Positions 44,817-53,438 of a stretch of 64,000 bases of DNA are shown here, piece by piece. Both the position numbers and the translations under genes were made by a program. The stretch spans positions 10,540,001 to 10,604,000 of the forward strand of contig NZ_CP108394.1 of NCBI RefSeq assembly GCF_041435215.1, in the 5' to 3' direction. The DNA is from Streptomyces sp. NBC_01314. GTDB taxonomy: Bacteria > Actinomycetota > Actinomycetes > Streptomycetales > Streptomycetaceae. The notes beneath the pieces are model-generated. The model saw nothing but the letters and a program-made list of their open reading frames with translations, had not been told where the DNA came from and searched no databases. Every line of letters begins with the position of its first letter. Position 1 is the first letter of the stretch.

Positions 44817-45127
44817 GTGCCTGCCGACGCATCATCCGCGATCCCGCTCGCCCCTGACCAGCTCCGAGAGCATCTCGACGTCGGCCCCGGCGAGGTGCCC
44901 GGCCTGTTGATACCTCCGACGCGCCTTGAGAAAGGCCGGCTCCCGGTACTGCGCGTCCCCGGCCTGCTGGAGCGGCTGACCCAGGTGCCGGACCCGCGCG
45001 ATCCGCGCGGAGTGCGGCACGCCCTGTCCGTCGTCCTCGCCCTGTCCGTCGTCCTCGCGCTGACCGCGTGCGCGGTGCTGGCCGGGGCGACCTCGCTGCT
45101 GGCAGTCGGCGAGTGGAGCGCCGTCGA
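44817..45127 (+). pseudogene. ISAs1-family transposase, N-terminal remnant
   Basis: LLERLTQVPDPRDPRGVRHA then TACAVLAGATSLLAVGEW is the N-terminus of ISAs1 transposases. A tandem 18-bp duplication (45022-45057) adds LSVVLA twice. The frame is cut at about 45125, where an IS5 fragment begins on the other strand. Confidence 0.75.
45022..45057. repeat. 18-bp perfect tandem duplication in the ISAs1 remnant
   Basis: CCCTGTCCGTCGTCCTCG occurs at 45022-45039 and again at 45040-45057. Confidence 0.85.
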
Positions 45128-45355
45128 CGGGCTGCGCGTCGATGATCCCGGCCGTCGGCTCCGCGCCACGGCCCCGTGCGACCTGGTCGGCGCGGCGCAG
45201 CCGTTGGTACAGCTCACGAATGTAGCCCTGGGCCCGCCACCGGCGGAGGAAGTCGTACACCGCCCGCCACCAGGCAAAATCCCGCGGTATGGCCTTCCAC
45301 TTCCGACCGTTGTCGACGGCTTGGTGGTCAGCTCCGGAAGTCCTTCGGGGGTTGC
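45127..45355 (-). pseudogene. IS5-family transposase, N-terminal-half remnant
   Basis: GRKWKAIPRDFAWWRAVYDF, LRRWRAQGYIRELYQRLRRA and TAGIIDAQPVDGA (the usual VIDSQSVK with the first catalytic Asp) are readable. It stops at the head-to-head junction with the ISAs1 fragment. Confidence 0.65.
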
Positions 45356-45371
45356 GGGATTCACGACTTGC

Positions 45372-45397
45372 TGCGCATCCCCGACGCGGGATGCGCA
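45372..45397. repeat. Hairpin with 10-bp perfect stem
   Basis: TGCGCATCCC (45372-45381) and GGGATGCGCA (45388-45397) around CGACGC. It lies between an IS5 fragment and a regulator remnant; it may be a transposon end or a terminator. Confidence 0.5.
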
Positions 45398-45458
45398 AAT
45401 CCGTTGCCCTGGCTCCTCCTTGGTGACCTGCGGTCGTCCAGGCCAGTGGCTTACTGGC

Positions 45459-45665
45459 TCACCAGGCGGGGCGGATCGGCCCCGGTGGCGTAAGCCGGGT
45501 CAGGTCGGCGACGAGTTCACTGAAGCGCGCCTCGCCCAGCGCCTCTCGCCATGGTGCGACGGCTGCCCGGGCCGCCTGGTCGGCCACGCCACCGGCCGCC
45601 AACAGACCGCGGACCCACTGCGCGACGAACACGCGTCCAGTGCGGGGGGAGTGGCCATGGGGCAG
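45459..45665 (-). pseudogene. Regulator C-terminal remnant (possibly MarR-like)
   Basis: VAQWVRGLLAAGGVADQAAR then WREALGEARFSELVADLTRL and TPPGPIRPAW end at 45459. The helix pair and the TPPGPIRPxW end remind me of some actinomycete MarR proteins, but the HTH itself is missing, so the assignment is weak. Confidence 0.4.
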
Positions 45666-45733
45666 GTCGGAGGCCGTATCACACGATGGCGATACGGCCT
45701 CTCGGGCGGTATGGGGATCGCTGGGGGCGCCGG

Positions 45734-46864
45734 CTAGTCCTGGGTGAGCAGATAGGCCCGGTCCGGGTCGAAGGTGACGTCGACGTTGGTGCCTTCGGTC
45801 AGGGCCTCCCGGGGGTCGACGCCCGGCTCGGTGACCGTGATGGTGCCGCCGGTCGTCTCCACCTCGTAGTCGATGGTGGGGCCGTGGAAGGTGGAGCGCA
45901 GCACCGCGCCGATGCCGGTGCCGCCGTCGGTGACGGCGGACAGCCTGGCCGTCTCCGGCCGCACCATCAGGTAGGCGCCGGTGCACCCGGTGGTCACCTT
46001 GGGGTGCGCGGCGACGGTGAGCTGTCGCCCGAGGACGGTCACGGTCACCCTGCCGTCGACGACCCGCTCGGGCACCGTCTCCAGGAAGTTCGCCCGGCCG
46101 ATGAAGTCGGCGACGAACACGCTGGCCGGCCGGGCGTAGATCTCGCCCGGGGTGGCGGCCTGCTCCACCCGGCCCTTGTTCATCACCACGATCCGGTCGG
46201 ACATGCTCATCGCCTCGTCCTGGTCGTGGGTGACATAGAGGCTGGTGATGCCGAACATCTTCTGGATGCGCCGGATCTCCGCCCGCATCGCGTCGCGCAG
46301 CTTCGCGTCCAAATTGGACAGCGGCTCGTCGAACAGCAGGACCTTCGGCTGGACGACCAGGGCGCGGGCGAGCGCGACCCGCTGTTGCTGGCCGCCGGAC
46401 AGCTCGTGCGGGCTGCGGTCCTCCAGGCCGACCAGGTTCATGCTGGTGACGGCCATCCGCATGCTGGTGGCGATGTCGTCGCGGGTACGCCGCTGAAGGC
46501 GCATCCCGTAGGCGATGTTCTCCGCCACGGTCATGTGCGGGAACAGGGCGTAGCTCTGGAACACCATCGCCATGGGCCTGCGCTGCGGGGGCATGGCGTC
46601 GATGGCCCGGTCGTCGAGGAGGATGCTGCCGCTGGAGGCGTCCTCGAAGCCGGCGACCATGCGCAGGGTGGTGGTCTTGCCGCAGCCGGACGGGCCGAGC
46701 AGAGTGATGAACTCCCCGGGATCGACGTCGAGCGACACGCTGTCCACGGCGGTCACGGTGGCGGAGCGGCCGGTGAACCGCTTGGTCAGGGCGGCGAGCC
46801 GCAGATGTCCGCTGTCGGCCTCGCGCGACGGCGCGGCGGTGAGTTCGGGCGCGGCGGCGGTCAT
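45734..46864 (-). CDS. ABC transporter ATP-binding protein (iron(III)/aminoethylphosphonate/spermidine type)
   Basis: A 376-residue ATPase. ATG 46864 overlaps the permease stop by four bases (ATGA). Walker A is GPSGCGKTT (57-65), the Q-loop VFQSYALFPHMTV, the signature LSGGQQQRVALARAL, Walker B VLLFDEPLSNLDAKLRD and the switch His YVTHDQDEAMSMSD. The C-terminal ~120 residues form a TOBE domain (MVRPETARLS, VDVTFDPDRAYLL). It powers import by the adjacent two-domain permease and lipoprotein. Confidence 0.95.
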   Translation of the reverse strand: MTAAAPELTAAPSREADSGHLRLAALTKRFTGRSATVTAVDSVSLDVDPGEFITLLGPSGCGKTTTLRMVAGFEDASSGSILLDDRAIDAMPPQRRPMAMVFQSYALFPHMTVAENIAYGMRLQRRTRDDIATSMRMAVTSMNLVGLEDRSPHELSGGQQQRVALARALVVQPKVLLFDEPLSNLDAKLRDAMRAEIRRIQKMFGITSLYVTHDQDEAMSMSDRIVVMNKGRVEQAATPGEIYARPASVFVADFIGRANFLETVPERVVDGRVTVTVLGRQLTVAAHPKVTTGCTGAYLMVRPETARLSAVTDGGTGIGAVLRSTFHGPTIDYEVETTGGTITVTEPGVDPREALTEGTNVDVTFDPDRAYLLTQD

Positions 46865-48609
46865 GACTTCTGCCTTTCGGAGGTGGCGGTGCGCTGCAGT
46901 GCGGCGCCCGTGCCGACGAGGACGCGGATGAGGGCGAAACCCGCCAGCACCAGCACGGTCAGCACCGTGCAGTAGGCGAAGGCGACGCCGTACCGGCCCG
47001 TACTGGCGGCGCTGAGGACCTGCGAGGTGACGATCTTCGTCTGGGGCGTGACCAGCAGGACGATCGTCGAGACGGAGGTCATGCTGCGGGCGAAGCTGTA
47101 GCTCAGCCCCGTGAGCAGCGCCGGGCGGATGAGCGGGAGGGTCACCCGGCGGAACGTCTGCAGCGGGCTCGCCCCCAGGTCGGTCGACGCCTGTTCGATG
47201 TAGGGGTGCAGCTGCGTGAGGGAGCCGACCGCGGTGCGCTGGCCCGCCGGGACGCTGCGGACGACGTACGCCAGCACGATGGCGACCGCGCCACCGGCGA
47301 CGGCACTCCCCCCGACCAGGCTGGGCACCGCGTGGACCGGACCGATCCACCGGTCGGGCCGGTAGGCGAGCACGAAGCCGATACCCAGGACGGTGCCGGG
47401 GACAGCGACGCCCAGGGTGCCGCCGAGGTCGAGCAGCCAGGCCGTGCGGTCCAGGTGCCGTACCACCAGCCAGGCGATCACCAGGCCGACGATGCCGGCG
47501 ACCGGCGTGGCGATGGCGGCGAACCTGAGCGTGTCCAGCACCGCCTCGACCCCCACCCCGGCGACGACCTCCTTGAGATAGTCGAGGGTGAACGTGTTGT
47601 CGACGCCGAACACCCGGGTCACCGAGCCGATGATCACGGTGCCGTAGAGGCTGAGGATCACCGCGGCGGCCAGCAGGGCCAGTCCGTAGAACGGCCACCG
47701 GGTCCAGCCGGTGATCAGATGGACGCTGCCGGAGGGGCGGCCGGTGATGGTCGTGCGGACCTTCCGGCTCATCCAGTGGCGCTGCCCGAAGTACATCGCC
47801 AGCGACGGCACCAGCAGGATCACGCAGTAGACCGCGGCGCCGGTGATGTCGTACTCGCCGGTGACCGCCAGATAGGCGCGGCTGGCGAGGACCGTGTAGT
47901 CGCCGCCGAGGACCAGCGGGTTGGCCAGGTCGGCGATCGCCTCCACGAACAAAAGCAGGAACGGCGCGACCAGGCCGGGTGCCACCAGCGGCAGGATCAG
48001 CGTTCGCAGGATCCGCCGCCGAGAGGCGCCCATGTTCATGGCGGCCTCCTCCAGCGCCGGGTCAAGGCCCCGCAGCATGCCGAGCAGACCCAGGTACGCC
48101 ACGGGGAAGAGGGAGAGCGCCAGTACGAACACGAGCCCGTCGAGGCCGTAGATGTCGTACTCCACGCCGAAGACACCGTTGCTGATGACACCGCGACGGC
48201 CGTACAGCACGACCGTGGCGGTGGCGATCGCGAAGGGCGGGCTGACGATCGGCATCAGGGCGATGACGTGCAGGACCCGCTTGCCCGGCACATCGAGCCT
48301 GGCCTGGACGAACGCGAACAGGAAGCCGAGCGCCGTACCGCAGAGACCGACGAGGGCGCCGAGGACGAGGGTGTTGCGCAGGACGGCGAGGTCGACCCAT
48401 GAGGTGAAGAACTCCGCGTAGCGTGGCAGCGCGTCGGGAGCGAAGGCGGTGGCGAGCACCGCGACCAGCGGCACGACCGCGCCGATCACCACCAGCAGGG
48501 CGACGGCCACGATCAGGACCCGGACCCCCAGATCGGCCCGGCGGCGCCGGCGCGGAGCCGCCACCTCGACCGAGGTGGACGGCTCGCGGTCGGAGAGAGT
48601 CACGGTCAT
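46861..48609 (-). CDS. ABC transporter permease, two fused membrane domains (FbpB/ThiP-like)
   Basis: A 582-residue membrane protein with about twelve segments. ATG 48609 overlaps the binding-protein stop by four bases. It contains two copies of the BPD_transp_1 fold; the coupling EAA loops are LEEAAMNMGASRRRILRTLI and IEQASTDLGASPLQTFRRVT. This fused layout is typical of iron(III), thiamine and aminoethylphosphonate importers rather than of sugar importers. The middle gene of a three-gene operon, read binding protein, permease, ATPase. Confidence 0.93.
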   Translation of the reverse strand: MTVTLSDREPSTSVEVAAPRRRRRADLGVRVLIVAVALLVVIGAVVPLVAVLATAFAPDALPRYAEFFTSWVDLAVLRNTLVLGALVGLCGTALGFLFAFVQARLDVPGKRVLHVIALMPIVSPPFAIATATVVLYGRRGVISNGVFGVEYDIYGLDGLVFVLALSLFPVAYLGLLGMLRGLDPALEEAAMNMGASRRRILRTLILPLVAPGLVAPFLLLFVEAIADLANPLVLGGDYTVLASRAYLAVTGEYDITGAAVYCVILLVPSLAMYFGQRHWMSRKVRTTITGRPSGSVHLITGWTRWPFYGLALLAAAVILSLYGTVIIGSVTRVFGVDNTFTLDYLKEVVAGVGVEAVLDTLRFAAIATPVAGIVGLVIAWLVVRHLDRTAWLLDLGGTLGVAVPGTVLGIGFVLAYRPDRWIGPVHAVPSLVGGSAVAGGAVAIVLAYVVRSVPAGQRTAVGSLTQLHPYIEQASTDLGASPLQTFRRVTLPLIRPALLTGLSYSFARSMTSVSTIVLLVTPQTKIVTSQVLSAASTGRYGVAFAYCTVLTVLVLAGFALIRVLVGTGAALQRTATSERQKS

Positions 48610-49685
48610 GACTTCGGCGCCTGCGCGACGTCTTCGTCGAACCGCTTGGTCAGCTCCGACTTGGCGGCCCCGGCCGCGGCCGCGTCGTAGTCCACGACCT
48701 TGATGCTCGCCAGGTCCACGACCTTGTCCGACACCCTGGCCTCGGGGTTGGTCGGGAACTGGTACGCCTTGACGCCGGGTCCGATCTCCTGGGCCTCGGG
48801 GGTCAGCGCCCAGTCGACGAACTTCTTGGCGCTCGTTGGGTTCTTCGCGCCCTTGACCAGCGCGACACCTCCCGTCTCGTAGCCTGTGCCCTCCGACGGG
48901 AAGGTCACCTGCAGGTCGGGGAAGCCGGCCTCCTGGGTGGCTATGCAGTCGTGGGAGAAGATCACGCCGACGGCGACCTCGCCGCGCGCCGTCATCTGCG
49001 CGGGTGCCGCGCCGGACTTGGTGTACTGCAGCACGTTCGGGTGGAGCTCGCGCATGTAGTCCAGCGCCTTGTCCTGGTCCCCGCCGGCCAGCTGCACCTG
49101 CGTCCACAAGGCCGTGTACGCGGTGCCCGACGTGGACGGGTGCGCGATGCCGATGTCGTTCTTCAGCTTCGGGTCGAGCAGGTCGGCCCACGAGTCCGGG
49201 GCGTCGAGCCCCTTCTCCTTCAGGAGTTCGCCATTGCTGCAGAAGCCCAGCGCGCCGACGTAGACGCCGGTCCACAGCCCCGAGGCGTCCTTGTATTTTG
49301 TGGGGATGACCTTCGCGTTCGCCGACACATACGGCGTGAGCAGGCCCTGCTCGCCCGCGGCGGCGTACCCGTCGGCGGGCCCGCCGTACCAGACGTCGAA
49401 CTCGGCGTTGCCCTTGCCGGCCTGGATGCGGGCCAGGGCCTCGCCGCTGGAGAGCCGGACGAAGTCGGCCTTCAACCCGGTCGTCTCGGCGAACTGCTCC
49501 GTGGTGGCGGCGCACCACTCCTCCGTGGCACCGCAGGCGACGTGCACCACGCCGCCGTCCTGCCCGGCGCCGACCTCGGCGGCGTCACGCGCGCAGCCGC
49601 TCACGCTCGCGACCACCACGGCCGCCAGCGCCATCGTCACTGTCGCGCCCCGGCGCGATCGTCTTCCCTGTGTCACGACTGTCAC
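48606..49685 (-). CDS. Extracellular solute-binding lipoprotein (iron(III)/AEP type)
   Basis: A 359-residue lipoprotein. GTG 49685 is preceded by GGAGG at eight bases. The lipobox ASVSGC places the lipidated Cys at residue 31. The mature domain is a class of periplasmic-type binding protein with VVHVACGATEEWCAATTEQF, ARIQAGKGNAEFDVWYGGPA, IGIAHPSTSGTAYTALWTQV and KKFVDWALTPEAQEIG, all typical of the AfuA/FbpA/PhnS cluster. It catches the ligand outside the membrane and delivers it to the permease. Iron(III), phosphonate or a related anion is possible; the sequence does not decide. It is 154 bases downstream of the two-component pair. Confidence 0.92.
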   Translation of the reverse strand: MTVVTQGRRSRRGATVTMALAAVVVASVSGCARDAAEVGAGQDGGVVHVACGATEEWCAATTEQFAETTGLKADFVRLSSGEALARIQAGKGNAEFDVWYGGPADGYAAAGEQGLLTPYVSANAKVIPTKYKDASGLWTGVYVGALGFCSNGELLKEKGLDAPDSWADLLDPKLKNDIGIAHPSTSGTAYTALWTQVQLAGGDQDKALDYMRELHPNVLQYTKSGAAPAQMTARGEVAVGVIFSHDCIATQEAGFPDLQVTFPSEGTGYETGGVALVKGAKNPTSAKKFVDWALTPEAQEIGPGVKAYQFPTNPEARVSDKVVDLASIKVVDYDAAAAGAAKSELTKRFDEDVAQAPKS

Positions 49686-49839
49686 GACGTTGACCTCCGC
49701 GTATCCGAGCCCGAAGCGGCTCGCCCGAGCGATGTTGCGGCCACATTAGGAGCGTGTGAACGAGGCCCCGGTGACGGCGCGGTGAGCCCCGGTGACAGCG
49801 CCGTCACCCAGCACATGACGCGAGCCGTCTTCCGGCTCC

Positions 49840-50601
49840 TCACCCGGCGGGCGGCTCGTCCGGCTCGTCGGAGGGAGCGTTCTCCGGTCCCTCCACCGGC
49901 AGGTCCGGCATCAGGTAGCCGACCCCGCGCAGGGTGCGGATGTACGCGGAGCCGTCCGGCACCCCGGCCAGCCGCGACCGCAGCCGGTACACCGTGGACT
50001 TGACCACGTCCCGTCCGCCCAGCAGATCCGCCGTACCCCACACCTCGCGCAGCAGCTCCTGCCAGGACTGCGGCACACCCCGCCGCGATGCCAGATGGGT
50101 CAGCAGTTTGAGCTCCGTGAACGGCAGGTCCAGCCGATGCGGACCCAGGGTCGCCGACTGCGCCACCGGATCGATCACCAGCCGTCCCACGCGGAGCGCC
50201 GTGCCGCTGCCCCGGCGGTGGCGCCGGACCAGGGCCTGGGCGCGCAGGGCCACCTCGCGTGGGTGGAACGGCTTGGTCACATAGTCGTCGGCGCCGTGCT
50301 CCAGGCCGGCGATGACGTCGTCGTGCTGGGACAGCGCGGTGAGCAGCATGACCGGGACGTCCGAGCGGGCCCGGATCCGGCCGCACAGAGTGAGCCCGTC
50401 CATCGCCGGCATCATCACGTCCAGCACGACCAGGTCGACGGCGCGGGTCCGCAGCAGATTCAGCGCGGTCGCCCCGTCGTGCGCCGTGAGCACCGTGAAC
50501 CCCTGCGTCTGCAGGGCGAACTCGATGATGATCGTCATCTGTGGCTCGTCGTCGACCACCAGCGCGGTCGGCCCCGCCGCCGTCAGCTCCTCCGCCGTCA
50601 T
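49840..50601 (-). CDS. Response regulator, OmpR/PhoB type
   Basis: A 253-residue regulator. ATG 50601 overlaps the kinase stop (ATGA). Receiver domain: TALVVDDEPQM, phospho-acceptor Asp 61 in LVVLDVMMPAMDG, the switch Thr in MLLTALS and Lys in DDYVTKPFHP. The C-terminal winged helix (LPFTELKLLTHLASRRGVPQ, REVWGT, STVYRLRSRLAG, IRTLRGVGYLMP) is of the PhoB kind. The tail is Pro/Glu-rich. It probably turns the ABC importer operon just downstream on or off in response to the substrate or to its shortage. Confidence 0.95.
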   Translation of the reverse strand: MTAEELTAAGPTALVVDDEPQMTIIIEFALQTQGFTVLTAHDGATALNLLRTRAVDLVVLDVMMPAMDGLTLCGRIRARSDVPVMLLTALSQHDDVIAGLEHGADDYVTKPFHPREVALRAQALVRRHRRGSGTALRVGRLVIDPVAQSATLGPHRLDLPFTELKLLTHLASRRGVPQSWQELLREVWGTADLLGGRDVVKSTVYRLRSRLAGVPDGSAYIRTLRGVGYLMPDLPVEGPENAPSDEPDEPPAG

Positions 50602-51404
50602 GACGCGTCGGGCAGGGTCAGCAGGAACGTCGTCCCGCGGGACGACGCGGTGTGCACCATGATCTCGCCTCCGTGCAGCTCCACGACTGTCTTCGTGATC
50701 ACGAGACCGAGGCCGGTCCCGTCGGCCAGGGGCCGCCCGGTCGCGAAGCGGTGGAACAGTCGATGCCGTTCGGCTCGCGTCATGCCGGCGCCGTCGTCGG
50801 TGATGTACACCGCGACGCCGGTGTCGATGAGCGCGACCCGGACGTCGATGCTGCCGCCCGTGGTGGTGAACCGGCTCGCGTTGGACAGCAGGTTCGTCAG
50901 CGCCTGGGTCAGCAGCATCGGGTCCGCCGGGATCCGTGGCATCACCTGCGGCACGTCCAGGCTGACCCGCTGCTCGCGCTGGGCGCACAGCGGCCGCATC
51001 GCGGTGACGACATCCCGCGCCACCACCGAGACGTCGACCTTCTCCATACGCGGTGTGAACAGGCCGGCCTCGATCTTCGCCTGGATCAGCAGACTCTCGC
51101 ACAGGCTGATGACCTGCGTGGACTGATGGTCGGCGACCAGCAACAACCGCTCCTGCGCCGCCGTCAGCGGGCCCGGCGACCCTTCCCGCAGCAGATCCAC
51201 AGCGCCCTTGATCATGCTGAGCGGCGTTCGCAGCTCATGACTGAGCGCGGTCACCTGCTCCGCCCGGCGCTCCACGAGCTGCTCCAGGTGTTCCAGTTCG
51301 GCGACCCGGGCCGCAGCTGCCCTGCGCATCCGCAGGAACGTCGCCAGGCCGACGGAGACCGCACCACCGAGCGCAGCCACCGACAACCACCAGACGGTGA
51401 CCAT
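50598..51404 (-). CDS. Sensor histidine kinase, short single-TM
   Basis: A 268-residue kinase. One hydrophobic segment (VWWLSVAALGGAVSVGLATF) opens it and there is essentially no extracellular domain, so it may sense inside the membrane or through the transporter, as in intramembrane-sensing kinases. The H box is LSHELRTPLSMI (His 56), the N box LTNLLSNASRF, G1 ITDDGAGM and G2 GTGLGLVITKT. The response regulator gene overlaps it by four bases. The link with the ABC importer 154 bases beyond recalls transporter-coupled two-component systems (inference). Confidence 0.93.
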   Translation of the reverse strand: MVTVWWLSVAALGGAVSVGLATFLRMRRAAAARVAELEHLEQLVERRAEQVTALSHELRTPLSMIKGAVDLLREGSPGPLTAAQERLLLVADHQSTQVISLCESLLIQAKIEAGLFTPRMEKVDVSVVARDVVTAMRPLCAQREQRVSLDVPQVMPRIPADPMLLTQALTNLLSNASRFTTTGGSIDVRVALIDTGVAVYITDDGAGMTRAERHRLFHRFATGRPLADGTGLGLVITKTVVELHGGEIMVHTASSRGTTFLLTLPDAS

Positions 51405-51555
51405 GCCCCGTCCTCCTCAAGGCCCGCCTCGCGCGCGGGGCGAGGCGGTCCCGTGCATTCTGCATGGCGACAACCGCTACGACAATCAGTTCGCTACCCG
51501 ACATATCAGGGAGAGCGCCAGCTCACGGAGTCGGTGACGGGAGAGGATCGCTGGG

Positions 51556-51849
51556 ATCGAGCCGACCCTGACGGCATGGCGGAAAGCCCGGCTCGACCGC
51601 CGCCCCACCGGACAGCCGGCGAAAGTCAAACTCCGTGACGTGTTCAACGCGATCTTCTACCTGAACCGCACCGGAATCCCGTGGAAATACGTCCCGCACG
51701 ACTTCCCGAGCCACGGCACCGTCTATGCCTACTACGCCGCGTGGCGTGACGAGGGAATCTTCACCCAACTCAATTACGACTTCATCGTCTTGGCCCGCGT
51801 GAAACAAGGCCGCAAGCCCGAACCGACGGCCTCCGTCATCGATATGTGA
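51556..51849 (+). pseudogene. IS5-family transposase, N-terminal remnant
   Basis: IEPTLTAWRKARLDRRPTGQ, DVFNAIFYLNRTGIPWKYVP, GTVYAYYAAWRDEGIFTQLN and ARVKQGRKPEPTASVID are the N-terminal half of a common Streptomyces IS5 transposase. It ends VIDM-stop just where the VIDTQSVK with the first catalytic Asp should continue. Confidence 0.8.
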
Positions 51850-51861
51850 CCGTCACCGCCG

Positions 51862-52023
51862 CTACAGGATCGGCAGGTAGGTCCGCACACGTGCGTACCT
51901 GAGCTCTTCGTACGCCGTCTGTACCGAGCTTTGCACCAGTCCGGCGTCCAGCTGAGGGTGCGCCTTCATCGGCCGCTCGGCGACGTGTCGGATGGTGAGG
52001 GCATCCTCCGATTCCGCCATCAT
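51862..52023 (-). CDS. Small three-helix-bundle dimerisation-domain protein (53 aa)
   Basis: ATG 52023 opens a 53-codon gene ending at the TAG at 51862: MMAESEDALTIRHVAERPMK, then AHPQLDAGLVQSSVQTAYEE and LRYARVRTYLPIL. The pattern (a helix, a Pro-containing turn, VxxxVxxAxxxLxxARVRTYxPxL) is the three-helix bundle dimerisation domain that occurs in many short Streptomyces proteins of unknown role. It is shorter than most by a C-terminal tail. Neighbours are an IS5 remnant and a broken SAM-like gene. Confidence 0.6.
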   Translation of the reverse strand: MMAESEDALTIRHVAERPMKAHPQLDAGLVQSSVQTAYEELRYARVRTYLPIL

Positions 52024-52168
52024 GCGCTTCACCCTTCCTCCGGATCGCCTTTCCCCAGTTTCGCGGAGCGGCCATCAGCCGGGAAGTCGATCTTTCACCG
52101 CTCTGGGCGGCCGTCGGCAGTGCCCGTACGCGAGCCGAGGCCGGTGAATTCGGAGACAGGATGGACCT

Positions 52169-52370
52169 ATGGACGGGTTCACGGCGTGGCTGCTGCGACA
52201 CGTGACGGATCGGGACGCCCTCGGTGAGCTCGCCAGGAAAGCCGCCGCTGATCCGAGGTGGCCCAAAGGGCCGGACCGGCTGCGAACCTTCACCGATCAC
52301 CTGGAGGGGGCGGCGCCAGCCAAACGGCGCTGCAGAGCCTCACGGACGCCTGGATCCGCTACTCCTCCCG
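52169..52370 (+). pseudogene. YozE/SAM-like small protein, frameshifted
   Basis: MDGFTAWLLRHVTDRDALGE, LARKAAADPRWPKGPDRL and FTDHLEGA are followed, one frame over, by GASQTALQSLTDAWIRYSS. Together they fit the YozE sterile-alpha-motif-like fold (short, acidic, ending AxxALxxLxxAWxxY). The shift lies in a G run near 52305-52312, a typical slippage site. Function unknown. Confidence 0.6.
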
Positions 52371-52459
52371 CCGAGAGCCTTCACGCCTCCGCCCGCTGCA
52401 GCCCATCGAGCCCTGGGGGAAGGCCCGGCCCGATGGCTTCGCGGGCGGTTGCTGCCCCT

Positions 52460-52840
52460 TCAGGCGCCGAAGCGACGGCGGGAGGCATCGATGTGCCCAA
52501 GGTAGCGGTGGGTCCAGTCACACAGTCCGTCGATCGTCACCCGCAGGGCCCGGCCCGGCTCGGTCAGGGTGTACTCGACCCGCGGCGGCACGACGGGATG
52601 CACCGTCCGCTCGACCAGGCCGTATCGCTCCAGCATGCGCAGGTTCTGGGTGAGCATCTTGTGACTGATGCCCTCGATCTCGTCGCGCAGCTCGCCGAAG
52701 CGCAGCGTGTCCTCCCCCAGAGCCTCGATGATCAGGAGCGCCCATTTGTTGGCGACGTCCGAGAAGATCTCCCGCGCCAGAGAGTCCGCGCGCCTGAGGT
52801 CCGCCTCGTCGGGCGAGCCTGCGAACTGCTTGGTCACCAT
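52460..52840 (-). CDS. HxlR-family transcriptional regulator
   Basis: A 126-residue winged-helix regulator. ATG 52840 has GGAG at good spacing. The core is FSDVANKWALLIIEALGEDT, RFGELRDEIEGISHKMLTQN, LRMLERYGLVERTVHPVVPP and VEYTLTEPGRAL. The usual N-terminal redox Cys is not present, so the signal is likely a ligand. It faces the RidA gene across 145 bases with an inverted repeat between, and probably represses it. Confidence 0.93.
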   Translation of the reverse strand: MVTKQFAGSPDEADLRRADSLAREIFSDVANKWALLIIEALGEDTLRFGELRDEIEGISHKMLTQNLRMLERYGLVERTVHPVVPPRVEYTLTEPGRALRVTIDGLCDWTHRYLGHIDASRRRFGA

Positions 52841-52887
52841 CAGGTTCTCCAGTCACCGAAAAGTGCGTTCTTCCACGCCAGCACACA

Positions 52888-52920
52888 CTCTCCTATGGTT
52901 CCTAAGTAACCACAAGAGAG
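52888..52920. promoter_or_regulatory. Operator candidate between HxlR and RidA genes
   Basis: CTCT (52888-52891) and TGGTT (52896-52900) on the left are mirrored by AACCA (52908-52912) and AGAG near 52915-52920 on the right, centred on CCTAAGT. HxlR sites usually look like this, and the position covers both divergent promoters. Confidence 0.6.
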
Positions 52921-52985
52921 CGCCCGCGTCGTGGCCTGACGGAAGCGAGCTCACGGGCGCGGGCGCTCATAGCAATGGAGGCAGC

Positions 52986-53393
52986 ATGTCCATCACCCTG
53001 GTGAACCCCGACGGATTGCCGGTAAGCGACGCCTACCGGCAGGTGTCGGTCGCGACAGGATCGAAGCTGGTCTTCATCGCCGGGCAGGTCTCCTGGGCCA
53101 CCGATGGAGTGACGGTCGGCGAAGGCGACCTGGCCGCCCAGGTCGAGCAGTGCTACCGCAACGTCGCCGCCGCTCTGGCCGGGGTCGGTGGCTCCTTCGG
53201 CGATGTGGCGAAGGTGACCGTGTACGTCGTCGACTGGACCCCCGACAAGATGCCCTCGCTGATGGAGGGGCTCGGCCGGGCGGCCGCGAAGCTGGGGATC
53301 ACCAGCGCACCGCCGGCCACGCTGATCGGCGTCGCGGCACTGGACGTACCCGAGCACCTGGTCGAGCTCGAAGCGACCGCCGTCCTCGACTGA
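52986..53393 (+). CDS. RidA family protein (reactive enamine/imine deaminase)
   Basis: A 135-residue YjgF/YER057c/UK114 protein. ATG 52986 has GGAGG five bases upstream; the longer open frame is a shadow of the HxlR gene. LVFIAGQVSWATDG, QVEQCYRNVAAALAGVGGSF, GDVAKVTVYVVDW and PPATLIGVAALDVPEHLVEL cover the fold. The catalytic Arg of true RidA (usually RxxVxV before a final E) is not obvious; the residue before the Ala-x-Leu is Leu-Ile-Gly, so it may be a Rid2/Rid7-type member with another substrate. The divergent HxlR probably regulates it. Confidence 0.9.
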   Translation: MSITLVNPDGLPVSDAYRQVSVATGSKLVFIAGQVSWATDGVTVGEGDLAAQVEQCYRNVAAALAGVGGSFGDVAKVTVYVVDWTPDKMPSLMEGLGRAAAKLGITSAPPATLIGVAALDVPEHLVELEATAVLD

Positions 53394-53438
53394 GGTCAAC
53401 AATCCTCCGCCCACCAGCGATGCCAGGCTGCGGGGCCT

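Noticed and set aside
47206..48402. 398-codon plus-strand frame opposite the permease
   Set aside because: Asp/Glu/Gln/Arg-only composition, a typical antisense shadow of a membrane-protein gene.
46861..49518. 885-codon frame that would join binding protein and permease
   Set aside because: Its first ~300 codons are an Arg/Gly-rich shadow of the binding-protein gene; the permease starts at ATG 48609 with a 4-bp overlap.
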